Part shown: positions 49,792 to 60,071 of the stretch, one piece after another | Numbering within the stretch: the first letter of the stretch is position 1 | Layout: every line of letters begins with the position of its first letter | NCBI GenBank assembly: GCA_019694735.1 | Contig: JAIBBJ010000194.1 | Coordinates: 1 to 64,000 of the forward strand | DNA length: 64,000 nucleotides | Reading direction: 5' to 3' | Source: Gemmatimonadaceae bacterium | Lineage (GTDB): Bacteria > Gemmatimonadota > Gemmatimonadetes > Gemmatimonadales > Gemmatimonadaceae | Program-made: the position numbers and the translations under genes | Notes under the pieces: generated by a model | The model's database searches: none | Seen by the model: only the letters and a program-made list of their open reading frames with translations | What the model was told of the DNA's origin: nothing

Positions 49792-50073
49792 ATGTCCCGC
49801 GCCTTCGTGAAGGAGGACCACGAGCCCCCGCGCCGCACCGGCCGATACGAGCTGCCCGCCCGCGACGCCGCGGAGTTCGCGGCGGCGGCGGCCCGCGTGC
49901 TGCTCGAGGCGGCGCGCGTCTCGGAGATCGACGACGCCGAGAAGGCGACCGGCCTCCGCTGGGGCGATCCGGCGTTCATCCCCGAGGTCGAGGCGATCCT
50001 CGCACGGGCCGAGGCGGACGGCGATGACCGGCTCGAGACGGTGGCGCGCCGCTACCTGCGCGCGTCGCGCTGA
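49792..50073 (+). CDS. Small protein with GreB-like N-terminal tail
   Basis: 93 aa, function unknown. It opens with MSRAFVKEDHEPPRRTGRYE. The phrase MSRGFVKEDD is familiar as the N-terminal extension of some GreA/GreB-family factors, but no Gre coiled-coil or C-terminal domain follows. Residues 28-60 are an Ala/Glu-rich helix, and the tail is acidic then Arg-rich (ETVARRYLRASR). Codon pattern is consistent with a gene, and a TAnnTT box lies 6 nt before the ATG. It converges with the DUF5107 gene with a 7-bp gap. The same frame is open farther upstream across sdaA, which is antisense noise. Confidence 0.7.
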   Translation: MSRAFVKEDHEPPRRTGRYELPARDAAEFAAAAARVLLEAARVSEIDDAEKATGLRWGDPAFIPEVEAILARAEADGDDRLETVARRYLRASR

Positions 50074-50080
50074 CGCGCCG

Positions 50081-53065
50081 TCAGGGCAGCGCGCGCCACG
50101 CCGCGAGCACGCGCGCGTCCGCACCGGTGGTCGCCTGCCCCCACGTGGCGAGGCGCCGTCGCGTGGCGACCGCCGCATCGCCGTCCCGCCCTCGGCGCCG
50201 CGCCAGGTCGGCCTCGAGGAGGTCCTCGGTGCGCTCATCCACGTTCTCGGGGTAGGGCTTCCCCGCCCCGAGGCGCTCGGGCCACTCGCGCGCCTCTGCG
50301 ACCAGGCGGGCGGCATCGTCCCAGCGGCTCTCGCGCATCGCCGCGACGGCGAGCAGCAGCTTCGCCTCGCGGTAGAGGGCTCGGCCTTCGGCCGATCCCT
50401 CGAACGGTATGACCCGCAGCGTGGAGAGGATCGCGTCCGCATCGGCGGCGCGCCCGTCGGCCATGAACGCGCGGGCGGCGGCCATCGCGATGATGTAGTG
50501 CCGCGGAAAGGACGCCAGATAGCGTTGCGCCACCGCGACCGCCGCGCGTGACTCGCCGGCGCCGATGAGGTGCTCGACGAGGAGCCTGCCGTAACGCCAT
50601 TCGTGCGGGTCGAGGGCACCGGCGCGCTCGAGGTCGGCCCGGCGCTGGGCGGCCGTGCGCCCGGGCAGGGCGGCGCGGGCCGCGTACAGCGGCGCGAAGT
50701 CGGGCCGGTCGCCGACCGACTCGAGCAGCGTCCGCGCCTCGTCCACCTGGCCGAGATGCCACGCGCCGAGCGCGAGGTAGTACGTCGGTTGCCAGGCCGT
50801 GGGCATCGCTGCGTGGGCGGCCGCGATCGCCGCGATCGCCTCGGGGCGGAAGGGCAGCACGCGAACCGGCGAGAGCTGGTTCGCGCGGACCCGGAGCGCG
50901 GTCGCATTCGTGGAGTCGAGCATCGCACGCCAGTAGAGCGCCTCGGGATGCTGCCCCACGCCCTCGAGCAGCCGCTGGGCCTGCGGGCGCTCGCCGACGG
51001 CGAGGTACCACGCCGCGAGTTCGAAGAGCTGCTGTTCCGGCATCTCGCCCCGCAGCGTGGCGAGCAGCGCCATCCCCGGATTGGGGACGCCGTCGCGCAG
51101 GAACTGCTCGTAGCGCGCCTGCGCGTTCAGCGGGTCGGCGGCGTCGATCGCCCGGAGCGCCGCGGTGCGCAGCCCCGCATCGCCGCGGCGCCGCGCGAGG
51201 ACCAGCCGGACCCCGAGACCGTCGAGGTCATTGGGCTCGTCGGCGAGGAGCTTGGCGGCGTAGTCGGCGGCGCGGCGCTCATCGCCCTCGGCGAGCGCCA
51301 TCCGCGCGAGTTCCGCGTAGGCGGCCGCGCGCCACTCGTGCGTCTGCGTGGCGATCTCGAGGCCGTCGCGCGCATCGGCCGGGCGGCCGAGCCGCCGGCT
51401 CGCGAGACCGTAGTAGTAGTTCGCCGCGCCGTCGTAGGTGTCGACGGCGAGCGCGCGCCGCGCGAACGCGCGCGCGTCGGCATCGCGCATCGCCCGGTAG
51501 GCGAGGGCCGCGCGGTCCGTGAGCGCGGGCACGTAGTGCGGATCGCGGTCGAGGGCGCTGTCGAGCGCGGCGATCGCGCGGTCGTACTCACGCTGCCGCA
51601 TCAGCTCCTTGCCCTTCGTCCACAGGCCGTACGCGGACCCCCAGTCGAACCCGGCCGGCAGGGTCAGCGGGCGGTCGAGCGCGGTGCGGCCGGGATCGCC
51701 GTCCCACACGAGCCGCTCGTCGCCGAGGACGATGCGGAGGTCGCGCGCCTCGACGCCCGGCGCCGCCACGGTGTCGTGCCAGGTCGCGAGCGGCGCGCGC
51801 TCGATGCGCCGCGCGGCGAGCCGGCGCCCGCGCGCGGTGATGACCAGCGAGTCGGCGATCGCCTCGGCGGGCGAGAGCGCGAGCGCGAGACGCCCCCCGG
51901 CCAGCGTGACGTTGAGCGCGCCGGCGGCGCTCGCCACGACGAACCCGCCGGTGCCCACCACGGGCATCCACCGCTCCGTCCAACGGTCGGTCCGATGCGG
52001 GGTGAAGCCCCGATGCTTGAACGGGGTGAACGCGCTCCCTTCCGCCGACTGGTTGAAGAGGCGCCCGGACTGCAGTTCCGTGTACTGGCCGTCGCGGTCG
52101 GTCAGCAGGTCCTCCCAGATCATGCCCTGCCGCGAGAGGCCCCAGATCCAGATCTTCTGCCCGGGCTTCTCGTCCCGGGGCGCGACGCGCGCCATGCCGA
52201 AGTCGAGCGCGTGCCAGAACCCGCCGAAGAAGTCCCCGGCGCCGTTGAGCACGTGATACGACTTGTACGGCCCGAAGTCGTTCCGTTCGTACCAGCGGAT
52301 GTCCCGCCCGCGCTGGACGTTGACCGGCCACTCCCCCGGCTCGCCGTCGTGGCCGATGAAGGCGGTGCCGGGGAACACGTACTCGAGGTCACCCTGCGTC
52401 GGGATGCCGGCCGTCATCCACGTGTAATAGGGCTGCTCGATCGAGGAGCCGTTGCGCCAGGTGGAGCTCGTCGTGAAGTACGCCTGGTCGGGGGCGAGGC
52501 GCGTCTCGAGCCGCCACGTCGTCATCGTGAGCAGGTCGAGCGCCCCGGTGATCGCGCTGACGCTGCCGTCGGCATTGCGCCGGATCGCGTACTCGACCGG
52601 GGTGGAGACGTTGGGCGTGTGCCCGATGATCCCGTAGTTCGCCTCGATGCCGCCGCTCGTCCACGGGCCGCGCATCGCGATGTCGCGGAACTTCACGACA
52701 TGGTTGAGATAGATGAACGGCCGCCCGGTGCCCTTCTCCACCGCGCCCCAGACCTTGCCGCCGATCTCGGGGAGGATGAGCACGCGGATGTAGTCATTCT
52801 CAAGCTCGATGACCTTCCACGCCTGGCGCCGAGCGACGTCGGTGAAGCCGTCGAACCGGAAATACGGATAGATGCGCCCGACCACCGGGATGGGATTGGG
52901 GTCGGAGAACGGGTACGTGGTGAACGTGTCCACATACTCGCGAATACGGGCGGTGCGCGACGACGCCTGCGCGCCGATCGGCGCGACGGACGGACCGGAG
53001 AGCCCGGCCGAGACGAGGAGCGCGACGAGCGGCACGAGCTGCCGCACCCGCGGGTGGCGGCGCAT
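50081..53065 (-). CDS. Secreted DUF5107-TPR protein
   Basis: 994 aa from ATG at 53063-53065 with AGGTGA 6 nt upstream and a signal peptide (MRRHPRVRQLVPLVALLVSA). Residues about 40-400 match DUF5107 sequences (YPYFRFDGF, NDYIRVLILPEIGGKVWGAV, YLNHVVKFRDIAMRGPWTSG, GGFWHALDFGMARVA), a beta-sandwich fold thought to handle carbohydrate. Residues about 500-990 are TPR repeats (REYDRAIAALDSALDRDPHY, then ADAILSTLRVIPFEGSAEGR). It follows the DUF6067-like hydrolase by 5 bp, so the pair likely acts on the same polysaccharide. A farther in-frame start inside the upstream gene was not used. Confidence 0.85.
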   Translation of the reverse strand: MRRHPRVRQLVPLVALLVSAGLSGPSVAPIGAQASSRTARIREYVDTFTTYPFSDPNPIPVVGRIYPYFRFDGFTDVARRQAWKVIELENDYIRVLILPEIGGKVWGAVEKGTGRPFIYLNHVVKFRDIAMRGPWTSGGIEANYGIIGHTPNVSTPVEYAIRRNADGSVSAITGALDLLTMTTWRLETRLAPDQAYFTTSSTWRNGSSIEQPYYTWMTAGIPTQGDLEYVFPGTAFIGHDGEPGEWPVNVQRGRDIRWYERNDFGPYKSYHVLNGAGDFFGGFWHALDFGMARVAPRDEKPGQKIWIWGLSRQGMIWEDLLTDRDGQYTELQSGRLFNQSAEGSAFTPFKHRGFTPHRTDRWTERWMPVVGTGGFVVASAAGALNVTLAGGRLALALSPAEAIADSLVITARGRRLAARRIERAPLATWHDTVAAPGVEARDLRIVLGDERLVWDGDPGRTALDRPLTLPAGFDWGSAYGLWTKGKELMRQREYDRAIAALDSALDRDPHYVPALTDRAALAYRAMRDADARAFARRALAVDTYDGAANYYYGLASRRLGRPADARDGLEIATQTHEWRAAAYAELARMALAEGDERRAADYAAKLLADEPNDLDGLGVRLVLARRRGDAGLRTAALRAIDAADPLNAQARYEQFLRDGVPNPGMALLATLRGEMPEQQLFELAAWYLAVGERPQAQRLLEGVGQHPEALYWRAMLDSTNATALRVRANQLSPVRVLPFRPEAIAAIAAAHAAMPTAWQPTYYLALGAWHLGQVDEARTLLESVGDRPDFAPLYAARAALPGRTAAQRRADLERAGALDPHEWRYGRLLVEHLIGAGESRAAVAVAQRYLASFPRHYIIAMAAARAFMADGRAADADAILSTLRVIPFEGSAEGRALYREAKLLLAVAAMRESRWDDAARLVAEAREWPERLGAGKPYPENVDERTEDLLEADLARRRGRDGDAAVATRRRLATWGQATTGADARVLAAWRALP

Positions 53066-53070
53066 CGGGG

Positions 53071-56000
53071 TCACCTGAGGATGAGGATGACGCCCTTGCC
53101 GGGCGCGAGCGTGATGCCCTCGCCGACGGCAAAGGTCCGCGGCTCCTGCAGGCGCTCCATGGCCGGCGCGCTGATGGTCGCGCGGGCCGGATCGAGGCCG
53201 AGCCCGGCCCAGTCCACCTGCAGCGTGACGGTCACCGGCGTCGGCGCCCAGCTCGCGATGGCGACCATCGCGCGACCTTCCCGCCGGAAGACCGTCGCCT
53301 TCACGTCGTCCCGCCCGGTGCGCACCGGGACGCTCGGCGCCCACCAGCCAAGGAGGGTCGAGCCCGCGATGCCGAAGTCGTCCCAGAGCCGCCAGAACGG
53401 ACGGGGATCCGCGCCGTCGGACCACGGCATCCGGTTCGTCATCCCGAAGACCATCCCGCGCCAGGGATTGCCGCCCCCCTCGAGCATCTCGCCCATCAGG
53501 CCGAAGGGGATGCCGGCGACCTCGCTCATCCAGAAGTCGGCGTCATTCCGCTCGTAGTCGAAGTACTCGCCGAACCAGAGGCGGTCGAGGTACGGGAAGA
53601 GCTCCATGTACAGCATCGCGCTGTTGATGTAGCCGTCGCGCGGGTTGTACTGGTTGGCGGAGTGCAGGTCGAGGATGCCGGGATGGCCATCCTGCCGGAG
53701 CATGCGCCGCACCCGCTTCATCGTCGTGCGGTCGAACGCGACATCATCGAGGTAGAGGCCGTCGATGCCGACGTTGTGCACGAGCCAGTCGATCCCCTCG
53801 ACGTAGTAGTTGTGCCAGCGGCTCATGCCGCTGTTCACGACCGCCGCGTCCTTGAGCGCCGGGACGAACCAGGCGGCGATGTAGTCGTCCTGCAGGTGCT
53901 CCTGCAACCAGGAATAGCCGCCGCCGCGGCCGGGGGAGAACACCTCGTGGCCGAGCGCGCGCAGCGTGTAGAGCTCGTAGCTGCGGTTCGAGAGCTCGCG
54001 GACGGTGTTGTAGATCTTCACCTGCAGCCCGCGCCGGTGCGCCTCGTCGATGTACGCCTTCATCTCGCGATGCGCGATGAAGGGGTAGTTGATGTAGGGA
54101 TTGATGGCGTTGGCGTGGTGGATGTTGACCACGGTGGCGCCCGTGGCCACGACGCTGTCGACGGGCGAATAGCGGTGATAGAACCGCTCGCGCCACTGGG
54201 CCTCGGTGTCGAGGGCGTGGAACGGCGTGATCAGGAAGCGCGCATCGAAGCGGAGCGTGTCACCCGCCGTCATGGTGCGGGGGCCGGTGGCGGCGCGCAC
54301 GAGCACCGCGCCGGGCTGCTCGCGCAGCGTGATGCGGCCGGCGCCGCCGTTCCCCCACGACGCGGGCAACCGCAGCGGCTTCTGCAGGTAGAAGTTGGTG
54401 TTGAGCGGCCGCACGTACTGCTCGTCCCGCAGCGAGAACTGCAGGCCGGCGTTGATGCCGCCGAGCCAGGCGCCATCCTGGTTCTTCGTCGCGACATCCC
54501 ACCCCCAATCGAGGGTCGCGGGGCGCCGCTGGCCCTTGAGGCCGAGGCCGAGCGCCCAGGTCGCGGCCTGCGGGGCATACGGGAGCTCGAGCGCGACGTC
54601 CGCGAGCGCGAGGTCGCGCTTCGCCCGGAGCCGCATCTCGTAGCTCAGGTAGCCGTCGAACTCGAGGGTGCCGCGCACCTCGAGGTCGTACGCACCCGCG
54701 TCCGAGGTCGCGACCCAGGCGACCGTGCCGGATTCGCGGCGCACGAAGCGCAGGCCGGCGGCGCCGACCGCACGCGTCGCACCGCGCGGCCCCGGCGTGG
54801 CCCCGGGCCGGGCAGCGGGCGGAGACGCCGGTGCGGCGGACGGCACGGGAGGCAGCAGCACCTGCATCCGCATGGGGGCGGCGAGCACGGGCGTCGCCGT
54901 GGTCCCGATGCCGGTCATCTCCGGCGTGAAGAAGCTCTCGATCCGCACCGGGAGCCCGTCGTCTCCCAGCGTGATCGAGCGCCCGAGGATTCGCAGCGTG
55001 CGCCCCTCGACCACGATCGGGGTGTACGGGGCGATGACCTCGTTGCGGTGGCCGCGCGTCGAATTCAACCAGGCGAGGCGGGTGAGCTTCCATGGTTCGT
55101 CGGCACCGCCGTGCAGCACCGAGTCCCTGCCGACGACGACGGCGAGGCGCACCGCGACCGGCGCCGTGCCCACCGCGGTGATGGTCGCGGTCCCGGTGTA
55201 GGTGCCCGGGACCGTCCCCATCGGCACATCCACGGCGCACCACATCGCCTGTACCTGCCCGCTCGCGACATCCACCCGCGCGGTGAACGGCCGGCCGTCC
55301 CACCCGATGCCGCCGTTGTTGAGCGAGGTGAGCCGCGCCGCAGGGATGACGCGGCCGCCGCTCCGGAGGTCGCTGAACGCGACCTTCACGTCCGCGAGGT
55401 CGCGGCGGGCGAGGAGGCCGAGCTGGAACGCGAGGAACTCGCCGCGGCGCGCCGTGTCGCTGAAGGCCGTGGCCGGACCGCGCTCGACCCAGCGTTGCGG
55501 CAGCTGATCGCGCATCCGGATGGGGTGCATCCGGTCCTCGGGGAACACGAGGTACGGGGCGCCGGGACGTTCGGCCGCGAGCGCCGCCACCTCGCGCGCG
55601 GTCGCGATCACCTGCATCGGCGCGAAGCTGTTGAGCGAGTCGATCGCCTCGAAGCGCTCGACCGCGGCCTGCGGGGCGTTCGGCGTCTCGCGCAGCGCGC
55701 GGACCCACGCGCTGTCGGCCGTCGTCGTCACCGGGAGGTACGTGACATTGGGGTAGTTCGAGCGCCCACCCGACTTGTACGGCAGGTAGTAGACGAAGTA
55801 GCGCCCGGGGCCGGCGACCGGCTCGAACGCGAGCTCGCCCTGCTCCTGGGTCACCGAGCGCCGCAGCACGTTCGCGACGCGCCTGCCCTCCTGTTCGGCG
55901 ATGACGAACAGTTCCTTCGACTCCGGGACGCGGTCCGGCCGCCGCCAATGGAGGGTGACGAGCGCGAACCGACCGGGCGTGGTCACGCGGACGACGGCGC

Positions 56001-56115
56001 GGTGGTTCCCGAGCGTCTCCGAGTCCCAGGCGGAGTCGGCGACGGTGAACTGCTGCGCGCCGGCGGCAGCGCCGGCGCCGGCGACGAGCGCGACGAGGAG
56101 GAGGGGGCGGATCAT
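53071..56115 (-). CDS. Secreted DUF6067-like glycoside hydrolase
   Basis: 1014 aa from ATG at 56113-56115, which opens a signal peptide (MIRPLLLVALVAGAGAAAGA). An upstream ATG would add 12 residues before it. The N-terminal half is beta-rich. The C-terminal half has a TIM-barrel-like run: VNIHHANAINPYINYPF, AHRRGLQVKIYNTVRELSNR, DWLVHNVGIDGLYLDDVAFD, GHPGILDLHSANQYNPRDGY, RLWFGEYFDYERNDADFWMS. The Asp pair in GLYLDDVAFD and the Glu in FGEYFDYE are candidate catalytic residues. Family call (DUF6067/GH123-like) is moderate. A TAnnTT box 7 nt before the ATG suggests a leaderless message. Confidence 0.78.
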   Translation of the reverse strand: MIRPLLLVALVAGAGAAAGAQQFTVADSAWDSETLGNHRAVVRVTTPGRFALVTLHWRRPDRVPESKELFVIAEQEGRRVANVLRRSVTQEQGELAFEPVAGPGRYFVYYLPYKSGGRSNYPNVTYLPVTTTADSAWVRALRETPNAPQAAVERFEAIDSLNSFAPMQVIATAREVAALAAERPGAPYLVFPEDRMHPIRMRDQLPQRWVERGPATAFSDTARRGEFLAFQLGLLARRDLADVKVAFSDLRSGGRVIPAARLTSLNNGGIGWDGRPFTARVDVASGQVQAMWCAVDVPMGTVPGTYTGTATITAVGTAPVAVRLAVVVGRDSVLHGGADEPWKLTRLAWLNSTRGHRNEVIAPYTPIVVEGRTLRILGRSITLGDDGLPVRIESFFTPEMTGIGTTATPVLAAPMRMQVLLPPVPSAAPASPPAARPGATPGPRGATRAVGAAGLRFVRRESGTVAWVATSDAGAYDLEVRGTLEFDGYLSYEMRLRAKRDLALADVALELPYAPQAATWALGLGLKGQRRPATLDWGWDVATKNQDGAWLGGINAGLQFSLRDEQYVRPLNTNFYLQKPLRLPASWGNGGAGRITLREQPGAVLVRAATGPRTMTAGDTLRFDARFLITPFHALDTEAQWRERFYHRYSPVDSVVATGATVVNIHHANAINPYINYPFIAHREMKAYIDEAHRRGLQVKIYNTVRELSNRSYELYTLRALGHEVFSPGRGGGYSWLQEHLQDDYIAAWFVPALKDAAVVNSGMSRWHNYYVEGIDWLVHNVGIDGLYLDDVAFDRTTMKRVRRMLRQDGHPGILDLHSANQYNPRDGYINSAMLYMELFPYLDRLWFGEYFDYERNDADFWMSEVAGIPFGLMGEMLEGGGNPWRGMVFGMTNRMPWSDGADPRPFWRLWDDFGIAGSTLLGWWAPSVPVRTGRDDVKATVFRREGRAMVAIASWAPTPVTVTLQVDWAGLGLDPARATISAPAMERLQEPRTFAVGEGITLAPGKGVILILR

Positions 56116-56122
56116 CCCGGAG

Positions 56123-56128
56123 AAGCTA
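56123..56128 (-). promoter_or_regulatory. -10 box (TAGCTT) 7 nt before the hydrolase start
   Basis: TAGCTT on the minus strand, seven bases (CTCCGGG), then ATG at 56115. Lies in the 66-bp gap after uvrA, so the hydrolase pair can be transcribed separately. -35 not convincing. Confidence 0.5.
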
Positions 56129-56181
56129 CCCGCGCCGGCGAGGCTCGCCACCGCGAACGGCCCGGGCCCCGCGCGCCGCCG

Positions 56182-58992
56182 CTACTTGAGCAGGCGCGCC
56201 AGGTACCGTCCCGTGTGGGATGCCTTCACCCTCGCCACCTGCTCCGGCGTCCCCTCGGCGACGATGGTCCCGCCGCCCGACCCGCCTTCCGGCCCGAGGT
56301 CCACGATCCAATCCGCCGTCTTGATCACGTCGAGATTGTGCTCGATCACGAGCACGGTGTTCCCGCGGTCCACGAGCTTGTGCAGCACCTCGAGCAGGAC
56401 GCGCACGTCCTCGAAGTGGAGGCCGGTGGTCGGCTCATCGAGGATGTAGAGCGTGCGGCCGGTGTCCCGCTTGGAGAGTTCGGTCGCGAGCTTGACCCGC
56501 TGCGCCTCGCCGCCCGAGAGGGTGGTCGCACTCTGGCCAAGGTGGATGTAGCCGAGCCCGACGTCCATCAGCGTCTGCAGCTTGCCGTGGATGCGAGGCT
56601 GGTTCTCGAACACCCCGAGCGCATCCTCGACGGTGAGGTCGAGCACCTCGGTGATGCTCATCCCGCGGAACTTCACGTCGAGCGTCTCCCGGTTGTACCG
56701 CTTGCCGCGGCACGCCTCGCACGTGACGTAGACGTCGGGCAGGAAGTGCATCTCGATCTTGACGAGGCCGTCGCCCTGGCAGGCCTCGCAACGGCCGCCC
56801 TTCACGTTGAACGAGAAGCGGCCTGGGCCGTAGCCGCGGAGCTTCGCCTCGGGCATCTCGGCGAAGAGCTCGCGGATCGGCGTGAAGAGTCCGGTATACG
56901 TCGCCGGGTTCGAGCGCGGCGTGCGTCCGATCGGCGTCTGGTCGATGTCGATGACCTTGTCGATGTGCTCGAGGCCGGTGATGCGGTCGTGCGCCCCGGG
57001 CACGACGCGGGCGCGGAAGAAGTGCCGCGCGAGGCTGCGCTGGAGGATGTCCTCGACGAGGGTGGACTTGCCCGAGCCCGACACGCCCGTGACGGCGACG
57101 AAGAGGCCGAGCGGGAACGCCGCGTCCACCTGCTTGAGGTTGTGCTCGCGTGCGCCCTCGATGCGCAGCACCTGCTTGGGATCGCGCGGCCGGCGCGCGG
57201 CCGGCGTCGGGATGGTGCGCGCGCCGGTGAGGTACTGCCCCGTGATGCTCTTCCGGTGCTTCTTCACCTGCTCGACCGTGCCTTCGAAGATCACCTCACC
57301 ACCGTGCTTGCCGGCCCCGGGCCCGAGGTCGATCAGGTGGTCGGCCTCGAGGATGGTCTCCTCGTCGTGCTCGACGACCAGCACGGTGTTGCCGAGGTCG
57401 CGCAGCCGCTTGAGCGTGTCCAGCAACCGGGCGTTGTCGCGCTGGTGGAGCCCGATGCTCGGCTCGTCGAGGATGTAGAGCACGCCGACCAGCCGCGAGC
57501 CGATCTGGGTCGCGAGCCGGATCCGCTGCGCCTCGCCGCCGGAGAGCGACTCGGCGGACCGGTCGAGCGTGAGGTAATCGAGTCCGACGTCCACGAGGAA
57601 CCGGAGGCGCTCGCGCACTTCCTTGAGGATCGGTCCGGCGATCCCCTCGTCGAGCCCCGGCTTCCCCTTCGAGCGGATCGGGATGCTCTCGGCGAAGCGG
57701 TACGCGTCGATCGCCGAGCACTCGGTGAACTCGCCGATGGTGCGGCCGTGGATGGTGACGGCCAGCGACTCCTTCTTCAGCCGGCGGCCGCCGCAGTCCG
57801 GGCACGGCCCGACGACCATGTACTCCTCGAGTTCCTGCCGGATCGCATCCGAGGTGGTCTCGTTGTAGCGCCGCTGCACGTTGGCGAGGATGCCCTCCCA
57901 CCGCGCCTCGTCCTCGCCCTTCTTCCTCGCGCTGCCGAAGAGCAGCTCGAACTTGACGCGGTCGGGGAGCTGCCCCCACGGCGTGTTGAGCTCGAACTTG
58001 AGCTGCTTGGCCAGCGCGGGGAGGATGACGCGCCGCAGGTAGCCGTCGGGCTCGCCCCAGGGCAGGATCACGCCCTCGAGGATCGAGATGGACGGGTCGC
58101 CGAGGATGAGGTCGCCGCTCGCGGTCCGCTTGGTGCCGAGTCCCGAGCAGGTGGGACAGGCGCCGAACGGCGAGTTGAAGGAGAAGTGCCGCGGCTCCAG
58201 CTCCGGCATCGAGATGCCGCAGTCCGGGCAGCCGTACTTCTCGCTGAACAGCTGCGTCGCTGGCTTCGGGCCGTCGTGGCGCACGACCTCGACCAGCCCC
58301 TCGGCGAGTCGGAGTGCGGTCTCGAGGGAGTCGGTGAGCCGGCCGCGGTCCTCGGCGCGCACGACGAGGCGATCGACCACGATCGAGACGTCGTGGTTGA
58401 GCTTGCGGTTGAGCCTCGGGGGCTCTGCGAGGTCGATGAGGGCGCCGTCCACGAGGGCCCGCACGAAGCCCTGCTTCCGCGCGTCCTCGAAGAGGTCGCG
58501 GAACTCGCCCTTCCGGCCGCGCACGAGCGGCGCGAGGATCTCGAGCTTGGTGCCGCCGGGCCATCCGAGGACGATGTCGGCGATCTGGCCGGGGGACTGC
58601 TTTGCGACGGCGCGGCCGCAGTTCGGGCAGTGCGGGGTCCCCGCGCGCGCGTACAGAAGGCGCAGGTAGTCGTAGATCTCGGTCACCGTCCCGACCGTGG
58701 AGCGCGGGTTGGCCCCTGCCGTCTTCTGTTCGATCGAGATCGCCGGCGAGAGCCCTTCGATGGCGTCGACGTCGGGCTTCTCCATCAGGCCGAGGAACTG
58801 CCGGGCGTACGCCGAGAGCGACTCGACGTACCGGCGCTGGCCCTCGGCGAAGATCGTGTCGAACGCGAGGGAGGACTTGCCGCTCCCCGAGAGCCCGGTG
58901 ATCACCGTGAGGCGGTCCCGGGGGATGGTGACGTCGATGTTCTTGAGGTTGTGCTCGCGCGCGCCGCGGACTACGAGATGGTCGCCAGGCAT
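56182..58992 (-). CDS. uvrA: Excinuclease ABC subunit A
   Basis: 936 aa, full length. Two ABC ATPase modules: Walker [10 protein letters not shown] (33-41) and GVSGSGKST in the second half; signatures [18 protein letters not shown] and [17 protein letters not shown]; Walker [18 protein letters not shown] and [15 protein letters not shown]. Zinc-finger Cys sets CPNCGRA, CPDCG, CPTCSG, CEACQG and CEACRG. It recognises DNA lesions with UvrB in nucleotide excision repair. ATG at 58990-58992 is preceded closely by AGGA. Divergent from the TPR gene. Confidence 0.98.
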   Translation of the reverse strand: MPGDHLVVRGAREHNLKNIDVTIPRDRLTVITGLSGSGKSSLAFDTIFAEGQRRYVESLSAYARQFLGLMEKPDVDAIEGLSPAISIEQKTAGANPRSTVGTVTEIYDYLRLLYARAGTPHCPNCGRAVAKQSPGQIADIVLGWPGGTKLEILAPLVRGRKGEFRDLFEDARKQGFVRALVDGALIDLAEPPRLNRKLNHDVSIVVDRLVVRAEDRGRLTDSLETALRLAEGLVEVVRHDGPKPATQLFSEKYGCPDCGISMPELEPRHFSFNSPFGACPTCSGLGTKRTASGDLILGDPSISILEGVILPWGEPDGYLRRVILPALAKQLKFELNTPWGQLPDRVKFELLFGSARKKGEDEARWEGILANVQRRYNETTSDAIRQELEEYMVVGPCPDCGGRRLKKESLAVTIHGRTIGEFTECSAIDAYRFAESIPIRSKGKPGLDEGIAGPILKEVRERLRFLVDVGLDYLTLDRSAESLSGGEAQRIRLATQIGSRLVGVLYILDEPSIGLHQRDNARLLDTLKRLRDLGNTVLVVEHDEETILEADHLIDLGPGAGKHGGEVIFEGTVEQVKKHRKSITGQYLTGARTIPTPAARRPRDPKQVLRIEGAREHNLKQVDAAFPLGLFVAVTGVSGSGKSTLVEDILQRSLARHFFRARVVPGAHDRITGLEHIDKVIDIDQTPIGRTPRSNPATYTGLFTPIRELFAEMPEAKLRGYGPGRFSFNVKGGRCEACQGDGLVKIEMHFLPDVYVTCEACRGKRYNRETLDVKFRGMSITEVLDLTVEDALGVFENQPRIHGKLQTLMDVGLGYIHLGQSATTLSGGEAQRVKLATELSKRDTGRTLYILDEPTTGLHFEDVRVLLEVLHKLVDRGNTVLVIEHNLDVIKTADWIVDLGPEGGSGGGTIVAEGTPEQVARVKASHTGRYLARLLK

Positions 58993-59064
58993 TCCTGTAA
59001 CTTCGGTGTTGTTTCGGTCGGATGGAAGGGTCGGCGGTCGGGGGGCGGGGACTGTTGCGGGCGC

Positions 59065-59070
59065 TACCTT
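59065..59070 (+). promoter_or_regulatory. Candidate -10 (TACCTT) for the TPR-transglutaminase-ABC operon
   Basis: TACCTT in the 131-bp divergent gap between uvrA and 59124. If used, transcription starts near 59077, which rules out the in-frame ATG at 59022 and supports the GTG at 59124. No clear -35. Confidence 0.4.
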
Positions 59071-59123
59071 CCATCAGTCTGCCCATCACCCGCGATGCGC
59101 CCCGCCCACGCCCGTTCCGCGCC

Positions 59124-60065
59124 GTGACCGACCCGCTGGACCGCCCTGAACTGACCTCCGCGCCCGATCCCGAGCAGTTGCCGCTCGGGATGTACGAGGG
59201 CGTCCCCCTTGTACCCGTCGAGACGGTCGGCCCGGACGACGAGGTCGTCATCATCCCGGTGCGGGAGCCGCCGGTCTGCGGCGAGTGGTCGTACGATGAT
59301 GCCGAGCTGGAGGAGCCGCGGTTCGTGGCCAAGCGGATCGACGGCGTGCCGGCGCCGACGATGAAGGCGACGCCCATCGCGCCGATCCGCACGGTCGTCG
59401 ACACGCGGCAGGTGACGAAGCCCGCACCGCGTCCCTCCGTTCCCCGGGTGGGGGTGGTCGTGACCGTCGCCGGAAGCGAGCCGGTGCCGGTCTCCCGGGC
59501 GCTGCGGCCGACGCTGGAGGCGCTCCGGCTCGCGTTCGAGCAGACGCCGGGCGACACCGCGCGCGTGCTCGCATACGTGAGCGCCCTCGAGAAGCGCAAC
59601 GACCCGACCGCGGCCCTCGCGGCCCTCGACCGCGCCGAGGGCGCCGGCGCGGACGCGTTCGCGGTGGCGTGCGCTCGTGCGAGCGCGCTCGGCGCCAAGC
59701 TCCGCTACGAGGACGCGGAGCGGATGATCCGGCAGGCCGCGAAGCTGCGGCCGGACGATGCCGACGTGCACCTCCAGACGGGGGTCCTCGCCTGCCGGCG
59801 CGCCCGCTGGAAGGACGCGATCGAGCCGCTGCGGCGCGCGGTGACGCTCGCCCCGGAGAACGCGGCCGCGCACTACCACATCGGCGAGGCGCTGAACCAC
59901 GTCGATGACAAGCCGGGCGCGCTGGCCGCCTACCAGCGCGCGGCCGAGCTGGAGCCGGACCATTGGCGGGCGCTGAAGGGCGTCGGGATCGTTCTCGACC
60001 GGATGGGGCGTTCACCCGAGGCGGCCGACTACTACCGCCGCGCCCGCGATGCCCAGCGCGCCTGA
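59124..60065 (+). CDS. TPR-repeat protein
   Basis: 313 aa if started at the GTG 59124-59126 ([20 protein letters not shown]). An ATG at 59022 would add 34 Arg/Pro-rich residues and lies only 30 bp from uvrA. Residues 1-115 are acidic and probably disordered ([20 protein letters not shown]). The rest holds four or more TPR units ([60 protein letters not shown]). No signal peptide, so probably cytoplasmic. It is followed after 6 bp by the transglutaminase gene. Partner-binding scaffold, exact role unknown. Confidence 0.75.
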   Translation: MTDPLDRPELTSAPDPEQLPLGMYEGVPLVPVETVGPDDEVVIIPVREPPVCGEWSYDDAELEEPRFVAKRIDGVPAPTMKATPIAPIRTVVDTRQVTKPAPRPSVPRVGVVVTVAGSEPVPVSRALRPTLEALRLAFEQTPGDTARVLAYVSALEKRNDPTAALAALDRAEGAGADAFAVACARASALGAKLRYEDAERMIRQAAKLRPDDADVHLQTGVLACRRARWKDAIEPLRRAVTLAPENAAAHYHIGEALNHVDDKPGALAAYQRAAELEPDHWRALKGVGIVLDRMGRSPEAADYYRRARDAQRA

Positions 60066-60071
60066 CCTGAG

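Noticed and set aside
53662-59127. 1821-aa plus-strand frame across the hydrolase and uvrA
   Set aside because: Antisense to uvrA and the hydrolase, with no domain seen.
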